Below are positions 8,951 through 17,346 of a stretch of 64,000 bases of DNA, piece by piece (position 1 is the stretch's first letter; the number at the start of each line of letters is the position of its first letter). Both the position numbers and the translations under genes were made by a program. Under the pieces are notes generated by a model. It did not search any database and was not told the origin of the DNA. It saw only the letters and a list, made by a program, of their open reading frames with translations. The stretch comes from Bacillus sp. N13C7 (GTDB lineage Bacteria; Bacillota; Bacilli; Bacillales; Bacillaceae). The DNA lies in NCBI RefSeq assembly GCF_026790065.1, contig NZ_JALAMO010000006.1, positions 93,301 to 157,300 on the forward strand, read 5' to 3'.

Positions 8951-10222
8951 ATGACAAACATACCTTTCATTTATCAGTACGAAGAAAAAGAGAATGAAAG
9001 AGCTGCGGCGGGCTACGGCACTTTCGGTTATCTTATTACACGAATTGAAGAGGCGCTTTATGATCAATATGGCGTTTTCTATGAGCTTTATTCGAGTGAT
9101 GACCCGAACACTGAGTACTGGGAGCTTCTTGAAGAAGATGTCCGCAGCGGTTCATTGGAGACTGAGCATGTGGCTTATATATTTGAAAAGCTTGAAAAGA
9201 AAACCTTTGCTTACGATGAAGATGAAAAAGAACCGGATTATACCGTTCATCAATCTATAAGAAACAGCGTATATGCATATCCTGAAAAGGGTGTTGCTTT
9301 TGCCAGAATTCCATATTTTCAAGATGGGAGCATTATGAGCTTCGATTGCCTGTTTGCGGTTAATGATGAAAAAATGCGTGCATTCCTAGAGGACGTCAGG
9401 CCGCGCCTTTGGGAAAAAAGCAAGCGGAAAGTGACCGTCTTTACGGATGGGGACGGCGGAACTTCAAAAGAACAGGAAGCGATCGTCAGAGAGGTTCAAC
9501 GAAATCAGGTGATTATGAGCCCAGTGTTGAAAAAAGAAATATACCGTTCAATTGATCAATTTTTTCATAGTGATAAAACGTTTTATCAAACGTATAACAT
9601 CCCTTACAAGCGCGGCATCCTGTTATATGGACCTCCGGGAAATGGAAAGACAACATTAGTAAAGTCGATTGCAGGCAGTATCGATGCACCTGTTGCCTAT
9701 TGGCAAATAACAGAATTTACGTCAAGCGAGACAATAGAAGAAGTCTTTCAGTCAGCGAGACGCCTCGCTCCTGCAGTTTTGGTCATCGAGGATATAGATT
9801 CGATGCCGGAAGATGTGCGATCCTTTTTTCTCAATACGCTGGACGGCGCGACATCCAAAGAGGGGCTCTTTCTCATCGGCACGACAAACTATCCCGAAAA
9901 GATCGATCCGGGCTTGATGAATCGCGCAGGACGGTTTGACCGTGCCTACGAAATCGGACTTCCGGATGAAGAGCTGCGGCGGGAATATATGAAAATGAGA
10001 GGCTTTGACATCTTCCTGAATGAAGAAGAAATCAAAAGCACCGCGAAGCTTACAGAAGGCTTTTCCTTTGCACAGCTGGGAGAATTATATGTATCTTCTG
10101 CCCTTCAATGGCACCAAGAAGGGGAGCATCATATTGAAGCCATGGTAAAAGACATGACAGGAGAGCAAAGAAAAAGCCGGCACGGAAGCTGGATGGAAAG
10201 CAACAAGGTCGGTTTTCATTAA
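8951..10222 (+). CDS. yjoB: AAA ATPase of the SigW regulon
   Basis: A 423-residue protein with an N-terminal substrate-side domain (about 1-190) and one AAA module. Walker [10 protein letters not shown] starts at residue 227, Walker B is [11 protein letters not shown] near residue 275, followed by sensor GTTNYP and the arginine-finger segment [15 protein letters not shown]. No membrane segment is evident. It resembles a chaperone- or BCS1-like AAA protein. The SigW promoter upstream ties it to envelope stress. Substrate is not deducible from the sequence. It is monocistronic with a strong terminator. Confidence 0.92.
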   Translation: MTNIPFIYQYEEKENERAAAGYGTFGYLITRIEEALYDQYGVFYELYSSDDPNTEYWELLEEDVRSGSLETEHVAYIFEKLEKKTFAYDEDEKEPDYTVHQSIRNSVYAYPEKGVAFARIPYFQDGSIMSFDCLFAVNDEKMRAFLEDVRPRLWEKSKRKVTVFTDGDGGTSKEQEAIVREVQRNQVIMSPVLKKEIYRSIDQFFHSDKTFYQTYNIPYKRGILLYGPPGNGKTTLVKSIAGSIDAPVAYWQITEFTSSETIEEVFQSARRLAPAVLVIEDIDSMPEDVRSFFLNTLDGATSKEGLFLIGTTNYPEKIDPGLMNRAGRFDRAYEIGLPDEELRREYMKMRGFDIFLNEEEIKSTAKLTEGFSFAQLGELYVSSALQWHQEGEHHIEAMVKDMTGEQRKSRHGSWMESNKVGFH

Positions 10223-10225
10223 AAG

Positions 10226-10259
10226 AAAGCGCGGGTTTTGAAAAACCCGCGCTTTTTTG
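10226..10259 (+). terminator. Terminator of yjoB
   Basis: AAAGCGCGGGTTTT / AAAACCCGCGCTTTT with a GAA loop and T-run; ends directly at the first ComA box of rapA. Confidence 0.9.
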
Positions 10260-10299
10260 TTGCGGTTAGCCGAAATTCGACAATTGCGGTTATTTTGCG
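10260..10299 (+). promoter_or_regulatory. ComA boxes upstream of rapA
   Basis: TTGCGGTTAGCCGAAA (10260-10275) is close to the ComA palindrome TTGCGGNNNNCCGCAA; a second TTGCGG starts at 10284 with a degenerate right half. A TGATAAAAT -10-like element follows at 10321-10329 without a good -35, as expected of an activator-dependent promoter. ComA control of rapA is established in B. subtilis. Confidence 0.65.
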
Positions 10300-10366
10300 T
10301 TCTTCTTTTTCTTGTAAATATGATAAAATATGACATATCTCGGGTAACTCAAAAAGGGGGGATTAA

Positions 10367-11503
10367 TTGAGGATGAAGCAGACGATTCCGTCCTCTTATG
10401 TCGGGCTTAAAATTAATGAATGGTATACCCATATCCGGCAGTTCCACGTTGCTGAAGCCGAACGGGTCAAGCTCGAAGTAGAAAGAGAAATCGAGGATAT
10501 GGAAGAAGACCAAGATTTGCTGCTGTATTATTCTTTAATGGAGTTCAGGCACCGTGTCATGCTGGATTACATTAAGCCTTTTGGAGAGGACACGTCTCAT
10601 CTGGAGTTTTCAGAATTATTAGAAGACATTGAAGGGAATCAATACAAACTGACAGGGCTTCTCGATTATTACTTTAATTTTTTTCGCGGAATGTATGAAT
10701 TTAAGCAGAAAATGTTTGTCAGTGCCATGATGTATTATAAACGGGCGGAAAAGAATCTTGCCCTCGTCTCGGATGATATTGAGAAAGCCGAGTTTGCTTT
10801 TAAGATGGCCGAGATTTTTTACAATTTAAAACAAACCTATGTTTCAATGAGCTACGCCGTTCAGGCGTTAGAAACGTACCAAATGTATGAAACGTACACC
10901 GTCCGCAGAATCCAATGTGAATTCGTTATTGCAGGAAATTATGATGATATGCAGTATCCAGAAAGAGCATTGCCCCACTTAGAACTGGCTTTAGATCTTG
11001 CAAAGAAAGAAGGCAATCCCCGCCTGATCAGTTCTGCCCTGTACAATCTCGGAAATTGCTACGAGAAAATGGGGGAACTGCAAAAAGCAGCCGAATATTT
11101 TGAGAAATCTGTTTCTATTTGCAAGTCGGAAAAGTTCGATAATCTTCCGCATTCTATCTACTCTTTAACACAGGTTCTGTATAAACAAAAAAATAATGCC
11201 GAAGCGCAAAAAAAGTATCGTGAAGGATTGGAAATCGCCCGTCAATACAGTGATGAATTATTTGTGGAGCTTTTTCAATTTTTACATGCGTTATACGGAA
11301 AAAACATTGACACAGAATCAGTCTCACACACCTTTCAATTTCTTGAAGAACATATGCTGTATCCTTATATTGAAGAGCTGGCGCATGATGCTGCCCAATT
11401 CTATATTGAAAACGGACAGCCCGAAAAAGCACTTTCATTTTATGAGAAAATGGTGCACGCACAAAAACAAATCCAGAGAGGAGATTGTTTATATGAAATC
11501 TAA
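10367..11503 (+). CDS. rapA: Response regulator aspartate phosphatase RapA
   Basis: A 378-residue Rap protein: an N-terminal three-helix bundle (about 1-70) followed by TPR repeats, with recognisable units such as ALYNLGNCYEKMGELQKAAEYFEKSVSI near residues 225-255. RapA dephosphorylates Spo0F~P and so delays sporulation; it is inhibited by the PhrA pentapeptide. The start codon is TTG (10367) with AAGGGGG upstream, as in 168. Sequence differs from the 168 protein as I recall it at only a few residues. The last 11 bases overlap phrA. ComA boxes lie upstream. Confidence 0.96.
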   Translation: MRMKQTIPSSYVGLKINEWYTHIRQFHVAEAERVKLEVEREIEDMEEDQDLLLYYSLMEFRHRVMLDYIKPFGEDTSHLEFSELLEDIEGNQYKLTGLLDYYFNFFRGMYEFKQKMFVSAMMYYKRAEKNLALVSDDIEKAEFAFKMAEIFYNLKQTYVSMSYAVQALETYQMYETYTVRRIQCEFVIAGNYDDMQYPERALPHLELALDLAKKEGNPRLISSALYNLGNCYEKMGELQKAAEYFEKSVSICKSEKFDNLPHSIYSLTQVLYKQKNNAEAQKKYREGLEIARQYSDELFVELFQFLHALYGKNIDTESVSHTFQFLEEHMLYPYIEELAHDAAQFYIENGQPEKALSFYEKMVHAQKQIQRGDCLYEI

Positions 11504-11627
11504 ATGGATGTCAGGTTTGTTGCTCGTTGCGGTCGGGTTCAGCTTTACACAGGTAATGGTCCATGCAGGAGACACAGCAGCCACAGAGGATAAAACATTT
11601 CATATTGCGGCACGCAATCAAACATAA
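11493..11627 (+). CDS. phrA: PhrA signalling pre-peptide
   Basis: A 44-residue secreted precursor: Lys-containing N-terminus, hydrophobic core (GLLLVAVGFSFTQVMVHA) and the mature pentapeptide ARNQT at the extreme C-terminus. After export, cleavage and re-import by Opp, ARNQT inhibits RapA. It starts at ATG 11493 inside the rapA 3' end in another frame; GAGAGGAG lies upstream. The middle residues differ slightly from the 168 version (AGDTAATEDKT) while the pentapeptide is conserved. Confidence 0.95.
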   Translation: MKSKWMSGLLLVAVGFSFTQVMVHAGDTAATEDKTFHIAARNQT

Positions 11628-11634
11628 TGATAAC

Positions 11635-11663
11635 AAAAAAAAGACCCTCAGGGGTCTTTTTTT
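11635..11663. terminator. Bidirectional terminator phrA / yjpA
   Basis: A-rich AAAAAAGACCC, CTCA loop, GGGTCTTTTTTT. It serves phrA and, on the other strand, yjpA, whose stop codon overlaps it. Confidence 0.85.
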
Positions 11664-11916
11664 ACTTCAGCTTCCATTCCTTTATGGTCAGCTCAGAAGA
11701 TCCGCCTGCCACCAGCGGATCTGCATGTCCGATTTCCGCTGCCTCTTCCAGCGAACTTGCCTCGATGACGTATGCTCCGCCTGTGGCGTCGCTGAATGGC
11801 CCGAACATCTTTAAGCGCTTTTCTGCCTGTAAGCGATCCAAAAATTCATAATGTTCGGCTACATGCCCCTGCTTGAATTGATTTGTTCTTGTGGTCAGCA
11901 TTAAATATGTGTTCAT
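11662..11916 (-). CDS. yjpA: YciI-like small protein
   Basis: An 84-residue protein from ATG 11916, with GGAGGGGGAA five bases upstream on the minus strand; the frame runs on to 12006 but without a ribosome site. The fold pattern (MNTYLMLTTRTNQ ... HYEFLDRLQAEKRLKMFGPFSDATGGAYVIEASSLEEAAEIGHADP) is that of the YciI/ferredoxin-like family, which includes hydrolase- and dehalogenase-like members with a conserved His and Asp. Function unknown. Symbol is given from locus order. Confidence 0.78.
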   Translation of the reverse strand: MNTYLMLTTRTNQFKQGHVAEHYEFLDRLQAEKRLKMFGPFSDATGGAYVIEASSLEEAAEIGHADPLVAGGSSELTIKEWKLK

Positions 11917-12039
11917 GCTCTTCCCCCTCCCAATGAACATCAGTTTAACACTATGATCCATATAACGGCGACAGATGAAATGAGCTTTTCGTCCTACGAA
12001 TGCCACCTATTGATGAAAAAGAAAAAGGAGAGATGATAG

Positions 12040-12993
12040 GTGAGCATTCAAGTGAAGAAAAATTTGGTTTCTGAGGCGAAATACGCGCTGAAGTGTCCCA
12101 ATCCGATGTCCGCTGAATACATTACCATTCATAACACGGCAAACGATGCGTCAGCGGCTAATGAAATCAGTTATATGATAGGGAACACCAGCTCGACAAG
12201 CTTTCATTTTGCAGTGGATGATCAAGAGGTGATTCAAGGTCTTCCGCTTAACCGAAACGCCTGGCATACCGGTGACGGCACAAATGGTACAGGAAACCGC
12301 AAATCCATCGGCGTTGAGATTTGCTACAGCAAATCGGGAGGTCCAAAGTACGAGGCGGCTGAAGCCTTGGCGATTTCATTTGTCGCACAGCTTTTGAAGG
12401 AGCGCGGCTGGGGAATCGATCGGGTGAGAAAGCATCAGGACTGGAGCGGAAAGTACTGCCCGCACCGCATTTTATCAGAGGGACGCTGGGATCAAGTGAA
12501 GGCGGCAATTGAGAAGGAACTAAACGGAGGCGTATCAACGAAAAAGGCTTCCGTCTCTTCTTCGGAGCCTGAATACCATGTGAAAAAAGGCGATACACTG
12601 TCAGGTATTGCCGCATCACACGGTGTCAGTGTGAAAACACTGCAAAGCATAAATCATATCACTGACCCGAACCGCATCATAGTCGGACAGATAATAAAGC
12701 TGCCTCAGACGGCATCTGCTTCTAAAAGCCATGCCGGGTCCTCATATCCGCTCCCATCCGGAGTGATCAAAGTAACAAGTCCTCTGACGAAAGGGACAAA
12801 CGTTAAACAAGTGCAGAACGCTTTAGCTGCCCTTTATTTTTATCCTGATAAAGGAGCGAAAAATCACGGCATTGACGGCGTTTATGGCCCGAAAACAGCA
12901 AATGCAGTAAAACGTTTTCAGTCTGTCAGCGGATTAACGGCAGATGGGATTTACGGTCCGAAAACGAAGGCGAAAATGGAGAAAAAACTGTAA
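12040..12993 (+). CDS. xlyB: N-acetylmuramoyl-L-alanine amidase XlyB
   Basis: A 317-residue phage-type lysin starting at GTG 12040 behind AAGGAGAGATGA. Residues about 20-150 form an Amidase_2 domain with the zinc ligands in [17 protein letters not shown] and KYCPHRIL; a LysM repeat ([29 protein letters not shown]) is near 177-215; a PG_binding_1 domain ([18 protein letters not shown] ... [16 protein letters not shown]) ends the protein. It closely parallels xlyA at 41806, about 30 kb away at the other end of the prophage. No holin gene is adjacent. Confidence 0.94.
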   Translation: MSIQVKKNLVSEAKYALKCPNPMSAEYITIHNTANDASAANEISYMIGNTSSTSFHFAVDDQEVIQGLPLNRNAWHTGDGTNGTGNRKSIGVEICYSKSGGPKYEAAEALAISFVAQLLKERGWGIDRVRKHQDWSGKYCPHRILSEGRWDQVKAAIEKELNGGVSTKKASVSSSEPEYHVKKGDTLSGIAASHGVSVKTLQSINHITDPNRIIVGQIIKLPQTASASKSHAGSSYPLPSGVIKVTSPLTKGTNVKQVQNALAALYFYPDKGAKNHGIDGVYGPKTANAVKRFQSVSGLTADGIYGPKTKAKMEKKL

Positions 12994-12999
12994 TCAATA

Positions 13000-13024
13000 A
13001 ACGGAAGCTGGCAGGCTTCCGTTT
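13000..13024. terminator. Bidirectional terminator xlyB / yjqA
   Basis: AACGGAAGC, TGGCA loop, GCTTCCGTT then TTC on the plus strand, between converging genes. Confidence 0.75.
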
Positions 13025-13029
13025 TCTTC

Positions 13030-13407
13030 TTACATACAAACTGCAGCAAGAACCTTTTGAATATCATAAATGCTCTCATCTTTTTTAAACTGTTTTGAGA
13101 CAGCGGGAAGTTCCGCGCCGGAAATCCAAATTTTCAGTTCAGAGTCAAGGTCAAAGCGTCCGGCGGTCTCCACGCTGAATCTGGAAATGCTTTTGTACGG
13201 AATCGATTGAAATTCCGTTTTCTTCCCTGTGATTCCCTGCTTGTCTACAAGAATAAGCCGCTTGTCAGTAAAGACAATAATATCGCGAACCAGCTTAAAT
13301 GCGGCATTGACATTCTCACCCTCTAGTAAAATATGAGCCAGTTCTTCTTTCGCCGCTGCCGTAGACAGTGTTGACGCATTGCCAAGTAATCCATCGATAA
13401 ATCCCAT
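13030..13407 (-). CDS. yjqA: PH-like domain protein
   Basis: A 125-residue protein that matches bacterial PH-domain proteins of the YvbH/Bacillus 'bPH' type: alternating beta strands VRDIIVFTDKRLILVDKQGITGKKTEFQSIPYKSISRFSVETAGRFDLDSELKIWISG fill residues 45-110. Start ATG 13407 has AGGAGGTAT upstream on the minus strand. No signal peptide. Function unknown; it stands between phage-derived genes. Symbol from locus order and length. Confidence 0.83.
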   Translation of the reverse strand: MGFIDGLLGNASTLSTAAAKEELAHILLEGENVNAAFKLVRDIIVFTDKRLILVDKQGITGKKTEFQSIPYKSISRFSVETAGRFDLDSELKIWISGAELPAVSKQFKKDESIYDIQKVLAAVCM

Positions 13408-13512
13408 GATATACCTCCTGGTACGTATTCTATCAAATCATACTATAAAAAGGTTTTCATTCATAGATGAGTAGAGTAAACTGGTGCTGACTGGCAAAGG
13501 AGAGCGTTCAAA

Positions 13513-14118
13513 ATGAAAGATATGTATAAAAGCTTTGCAGCCCTTTCCGCGTCTGAATCGGAGTACCGGATTATCTATGAGGAAAAAAACGGAAGTGAAT
13601 ATATTGTCCTCGGACCTCATGGCGGCAGAATTGAACCTGGTGTCAGTGAGCTGGTACGGGCATTTTCCGATCAATGTTCGATTTATTTGTTTGAAGGTGT
13701 AAAGCAGCGTAATAACCGTTCCTTGCATCTGACAAGCACTTGTTTTGACGAGCCGCTGGCTGTAGAAAAAGTGAACGCCCACCATTATGCATTAGCAATT
13801 CATGGGTATCATGATCCAAAAACTCCGCATACACTGGTCGGAGGCGCCGATCGCCAGAAAGCCAAGCTTATTTGTGAGCGGCTGAATGAAGCGGGCTTCA
13901 GTGCCAAGCTCATCAATGAGAAGGACAGGCTGGCAGGTGTGCATCCGAAAAATATTGTCAATCGAACGAAAAGGGAAAAGGGTCTGCAATTGGAAATAAG
14001 CACGGCACAGCGAAAAGCATTGTTCTCTAATTTTGGCTGCCGTGATCAAAGCTACACACAAAATGATCTGTTTGATCGATATGTGGATGCCGTTAAGCTT
14101 GGTTTTTTGAACCAATGA
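13513..14118 (+). CDS. yjqB: Phage-type poly-gamma-glutamate hydrolase family protein
   Basis: A 201-residue protein of the PghP family (DUF867), zinc-dependent enzymes used by Bacillus phages to strip poly-gamma-glutamate capsules. The start region [24 protein letters not shown], the [12 protein letters not shown] motif with a His and Glu metal ligand (residue ~37-45), and [10 protein letters not shown] and STAQRKALF are family features. The role in removing capsule during infection is known for PghP; for this host gene it is an inference. It lies between xlyB and the prophage, so it may be an outlying phage gene. Confidence 0.85.
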   Translation: MKDMYKSFAALSASESEYRIIYEEKNGSEYIVLGPHGGRIEPGVSELVRAFSDQCSIYLFEGVKQRNNRSLHLTSTCFDEPLAVEKVNAHHYALAIHGYHDPKTPHTLVGGADRQKAKLICERLNEAGFSAKLINEKDRLAGVHPKNIVNRTKREKGLQLEISTAQRKALFSNFGCRDQSYTQNDLFDRYVDAVKLGFLNQ

Positions 14119-14189
14119 AATTGGACCTGCACGATCAGCCTATTCCTTCATACGCTGGGGTTGTGCGAAAGTGTAGGGAGGAATGAATC

Positions 14190-15026
14190 ATGTTTTATCA
14201 TATTAAAGAGCTTCAATACCAAGCGAAGCCTGCTCATCCCGATCCTGTTTATGCGAAAAAACTTCAAGAGGTGCTGGGCGGCCAATTTGGTGAAATTAGC
14301 GTTATGATGCAGTATTTGTTTCAGGGGTTTAACTGCAGGGCGGATGCTAAGTATAAAGATTTGTTATGTGATGTGGGAACGGAAGAGATTGGGCACGTAG
14401 AAATGCTGGCTACGATGATTTCCAGGCTTGTGGACAATGCACCCGCTGATGTACAGGAGGATGCTTATAAAAGCAATCCAGCTGTTGCAGCAGTCATGTC
14501 AGGGATGAATCCTCAGCATGCTATTGTGTCCGGCTTGGGCGCGATGGCATCAGATAGTGAGGGCTATCCGTGGAATGCCAAATACATCATCTCAAGCGGA
14601 AATCTGTTGGCTGATTTTCGCGCTAACTTAAATGCGGAAGCACAAGGACGCCTTCAGGTGACACGGCTTTATGCCATGACTGATGATCCTGGGGTAAGAG
14701 ATATGCTGTCATTTTTGATTGCAAGGGATACTTATCATCAAAATATGTGGTATGCGGCAATTAAAGAGCTGGAAGAAAGAGAACGGGATATTGTGGTTCC
14801 AACGACGTTCCCGCGTGAGCTCGAAAAGCAGGAAGTGTCCTATGATCTGTTTAACTTTTCCAGAGGGGATGAAAGCTCACAAGGAAGATGGGCTCATGGC
14901 GAAGCCTTTGACGGCCGGGGAGAGTTCAGGTATATTCCCGCTCCGATTGCGTTCGGGCCTGCGCCTCGTCTTAAACCGGCGCCAATGTGGGTGCATAATA
15001 CAGTTCCCCCAATGTCGAAATGTTAG
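14190..15026 (+). CDS. yjqC: Manganese catalase family protein
   Basis: A 278-residue ferritin-like protein of the dimanganese catalase family (CotJC/YdbD group). Metal ligands are visible in FGEISVMMQYLFQGFN, GTEEIGHVEML and LNAEAQGRLQVTRLYAMTDDPGVRDMLSFLIARDTYHQNMW. Expected to break down hydrogen peroxide; not tested here. The C-terminal tail is Pro-rich. ATG 14190 follows GGGAGGAATG. It is separated from yjqB by 71 bases and ends at a strong terminator. Confidence 0.9.
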   Translation: MFYHIKELQYQAKPAHPDPVYAKKLQEVLGGQFGEISVMMQYLFQGFNCRADAKYKDLLCDVGTEEIGHVEMLATMISRLVDNAPADVQEDAYKSNPAVAAVMSGMNPQHAIVSGLGAMASDSEGYPWNAKYIISSGNLLADFRANLNAEAQGRLQVTRLYAMTDDPGVRDMLSFLIARDTYHQNMWYAAIKELEERERDIVVPTTFPRELEKQEVSYDLFNFSRGDESSQGRWAHGEAFDGRGEFRYIPAPIAFGPAPRLKPAPMWVHNTVPPMSKC

Positions 15027-15035
15027 TTCTCTTCT

Positions 15036-15065
15036 GGGCTGAGGATATTTTCCTCAGCCCATATT
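15036..15065. terminator. Bidirectional terminator yjqC / xkdA
   Basis: Perfect ten-base stem GGGCTGAGGA / TCCTCAGCCC with TATTT loop. It marks the left edge of the prophage gene block. Confidence 0.85.
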
Positions 15066-15067
15066 GA

Positions 15068-15664
15068 TCAGCTGTATTTGCCGATATGATATAACGCTTT
15101 TTCCTCAGCGACCTGCAAGTGCTGCTGCTCGCCTTCCTCGTACGCATTTGGCCGCTTGTGTGATAATAAGTAAGCGAGCCGCTTCTGAAATTGAATACCT
15201 GCTTTACGCCGTTCAAACATTTCAAGCCTTTTTTCCGCAAATTCCTTTGTTACCCGGAAAACCGCTGCAATTGTCGCGAGCGCCTGGCTTCTCCATTGCG
15301 GCAGTTCCATCTGCAACAGCATAAAGGTTGGCACACAGAAGTGGTACATAAATTGATTTGCCTGAAATTCCTGCAGTTCCCGAAAGAGCTTGTTCATCTG
15401 AAAATGATTGCCTGCATGCTTTAACACATGGCACAGTTCGTGGCCAAAATCCTCCCATTGCTCTTCCCGTGATTTTCTCTGGTTCAACACGATACTGTAC
15501 ATGCCGTCGTATTTGACCATCATGCTCCCCATATCCTCAAAATGAACCCAAATATCCAGATCCTTTGCGATTTTCAGCATATCAATGTGATGTGGGGAGG
15601 TGATGCCCAGCCGGCTGTACAAATTTTTCACGTATTCCTCCAGATGTGATAAGTAATCTCCCAA
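15068..15664 (-). CDS. xkdA: ImmA/IrrE-type metallopeptidase of PBSX
   Basis: A 198-residue protein with the zinc motif HELCH at residues 75-79 (EDFGHELCHVLKHAGNH), followed by a Glu-rich helix (FRELQEFQANQF), as in the ImmA/IrrE family (Peptidase_M78). Family members such as ImmA of ICEBs1 cleave the cognate phage or element repressor. Here xkdA lies next to xre, transcribed the same way, so Xre is the obvious candidate substrate (inference). A LexA-box-like site sits 16 bases upstream of the start, giving a direct SOS input. Start ATG 15664; the SD is weak (AGGGAGT). Confidence 0.9.
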   Translation of the reverse strand: MGDYLSHLEEYVKNLYSRLGITSPHHIDMLKIAKDLDIWVHFEDMGSMMVKYDGMYSIVLNQRKSREEQWEDFGHELCHVLKHAGNHFQMNKLFRELQEFQANQFMYHFCVPTFMLLQMELPQWRSQALATIAAVFRVTKEFAEKRLEMFERRKAGIQFQKRLAYLLSHKRPNAYEEGEQQHLQVAEEKALYHIGKYS

Positions 15665-15679
15665 TTGAATACTCCCTTT

Positions 15680-15693
15680 CGAACGTGTGTTCT
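15680..15693. promoter_or_regulatory. LexA (DinR) box upstream of xkdA
   Basis: CGAACGTGTGTTCT matches the B. subtilis consensus CGAACRNRYGTTYC at all but the last base. It lies 15 bases ahead of the xkdA start codon, where bound LexA would block transcription. Confidence 0.75.
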
Positions 15694-15824
15694 TTTTTGG
15701 CGAGAAAGAAAAGCCCTTATAGGACTGGAAAGCGTGTAGAAATCTTTCCCTTTTCTTTAAAAAATAAACTCTTTTTTCTTTATATCGGTCTATTTTTTTT
15801 ATGTTTTAGAGAACAGAGAACGAT

Positions 15825-16166
15825 TTATTTATTTTTCGGTTTGCGGTTCTTCTCTTTTTCTTTTAAATACTTGATAAATTCGATGGCCTGCTGTTTGCTT
15901 TCCGGGGAGAAATCCTGCATATCGCGGTACGCAAGCTGCAAGTCGGGATCTGAGAACACGTCGTCCTCGGATGTTTTGTCTTTTCCTGTTAATAAATAAT
16001 CAGTTGTTACCTGAAAGTAATCAGCCAGCTTTTGGAGTGTGTCGTAATCAGGTTCGCTTCGCCCGTTTTCATAGTGGGAATATCGTGCCCGTGACACACC
16101 GATGTGAGATGCGATTTCTTCCTGTGTCCTTTTCCCTCTGAGACTCTTCAATCTGCCGCCTATCAT
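15825..16166 (-). CDS. xre: PBSX repressor Xre
   Basis: A 113-residue repressor: an N-terminal HTH_3 domain (about residues 4-62; [44 protein letters not shown]) and a short charged C-terminal dimerisation part ending in a Lys/Glu-rich tail. Xre keeps PBSX early genes silent and autoregulates. Three palindromic operators lie in the 177-base divergent intergenic region ahead of it. Start ATG 16166 follows AAGAGAGGTC on the minus strand. It has no LexA-type self-cleavage motif, so induction needs another trigger, plausibly XkdA. Confidence 0.94.
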   Translation of the reverse strand: MIGGRLKSLRGKRTQEEIASHIGVSRARYSHYENGRSEPDYDTLQKLADYFQVTTDYLLTGKDKTSEDDVFSDPDLQLAYRDMQDFSPESKQQAIEFIKYLKEKEKNRKPKNK

Positions 16167-16211
16167 ACTATGACCTCTCTTTTTTAACTCCCTAAGTTAC
16201 TTATGATTATA

Positions 16212-16318
16212 GATACAATATGTATCAAAATAAAGTCATGATAAAAAAAGTATCAAAAATAACTTGATGATACGAATTGTATCGTTTATACTTGGTAACA
16301 GTTGATACGAAATGTATC
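16212..16318. promoter_or_regulatory. Xre operators in the xre / early-gene divergent region
   Basis: Three near-identical 15-base palindromes: GATACAATATGTATC (16212-16226), GATACGAATTGTATC (16269-16283) and GATACGAAATGTATC (16304-16318). A lone half site GTATC is at 16250-16254, fitting a fourth weaker site. Site 1 is nearest xre; sites 2 and 3 flank the early rightward promoter region. The arrangement agrees with the multiple Xre sites known in PBSX. Confidence 0.88.
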
Positions 16319-16343
16319 AAAAAATGATCAGGAGAGTGATTAC

Positions 16344-16523
16344 ATGTATCCGATCCAAATTGTTTTTAGTGAAAATCCCATAGATCAGCGCCATCTCGGA
16401 CAATCCGGCGGCACTATTTCGTTTACGGCATGCGGCCTTCCGGTATTCCATTTTGAAACGCAGGAGCAGTTTCAAACCTACATGATGTTAAAAGGAGAAA
16501 CGGCATACAATGAAAACCGATAA
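16344..16523 (+). CDS. Small early PBSX protein
   Basis: A 59-residue protein from ATG 16344, preceded by AGGAGAGTG at 16330-16338. Nothing but beta-rich sequence (PIQIVFSENP, GTISFTACGLPVFHF) is visible and I do not recognise a family. It is the first rightward gene behind the Xre operators and overlaps xkdB by 14 bases, so it should be co-expressed with it on induction. Confidence 0.75.
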   Translation: MYPIQIVFSENPIDQRHLGQSGGTISFTACGLPVFHFETQEQFQTYMMLKGETAYNENR

Positions 16524-17346
16524 AAGCTATCCTTTTCCTACGTATTCAGGGTTGTTGAATTCAGAACATTATGACAAAATTGGTCCAGCGCTTTGGCTGT
16601 TTCTTTGGTTCATCAGCTCAACAACAAAAGAAATTGAAAAAGACGGTGTAAGCTGGGGAATTGTGCTAGGCCATAAGCCATTAAAAGCGAGAGAAATGGC
16701 TGCTGTATTCGGTGTGAGTGAAAAAACCGTCAGAAGATGGCTGGAGCTTCTGGAAAGCCATGAATACATAAAGGCTGTCCGTGCGCCCTACGGACTGATC
16801 ATTTCGGTAAAGCATTCCAAAAAATTCAGCTTCAGATCGGACAGAACTGTACACGGGGGCATAAAGGAACGGCCATTTTCGCCGCAGGCTCCGGACACAG
16901 ACGTCCGATCAGATAAAGATAAAACAAACACATATACTGCTGCTGATGATGCAGTGGATCACATTGCGAAGCGGTTTAAACAATTACGGTCGGCTCAAGA
17001 AGGACGCACCGTGTATCCTTCCTCAAGAGATTATCAAGCCATCGCCCGTATTGTCGCCATCGGCGTTCCTGTGACGCAAACAATCAAATGGCTGGAGGAA
17101 TGCTTTCAAGCCTTTGAAAACCGGCGGACCGCCGCTTCGGAAACAATCAAGGCCTTTCGCTACTGCTCGAAATTCATCGAGGACCGATTTTTCGCGCAGC
17201 AAGCCAAAAAGAATGCCGCAATTCAACCTGAGAGGATGGAAAGACATGAAAAAACGAACAATCGAGCAAATTTTGGACGAGCTGAGAAGAGGGAGACGTC
17301 CATTACTGGCGGACAAACCGGCCGAATCAGACGCAAGCCGGTATGA
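16510..17346 (+). CDS. xkdB: Phage replication initiator-like DNA-binding protein
   Basis: A 278-residue protein with a winged-helix segment (PLKAREMAAVFGVSEKTVRRWLELLESHEYIKAV, about residues 55-90) like the N-terminal domain of phage DnaD/replisome organiser proteins, then a basic C-terminal tail (NRANFGRAEKRETSITGGQTGRIRRKPV). The next gene encodes a DnaC-like loader, the usual partner. The 3' end overlaps xkdC by 101 bases in another frame. Since PBSX does not replicate as a phage, its present role is uncertain. Confidence 0.85.
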   Translation: MKTDKSYPFPTYSGLLNSEHYDKIGPALWLFLWFISSTTKEIEKDGVSWGIVLGHKPLKAREMAAVFGVSEKTVRRWLELLESHEYIKAVRAPYGLIISVKHSKKFSFRSDRTVHGGIKERPFSPQAPDTDVRSDKDKTNTYTAADDAVDHIAKRFKQLRSAQEGRTVYPSSRDYQAIARIVAIGVPVTQTIKWLEECFQAFENRRTAASETIKAFRYCSKFIEDRFFAQQAKKNAAIQPERMERHEKTNNRANFGRAEKRETSITGGQTGRIRRKPV

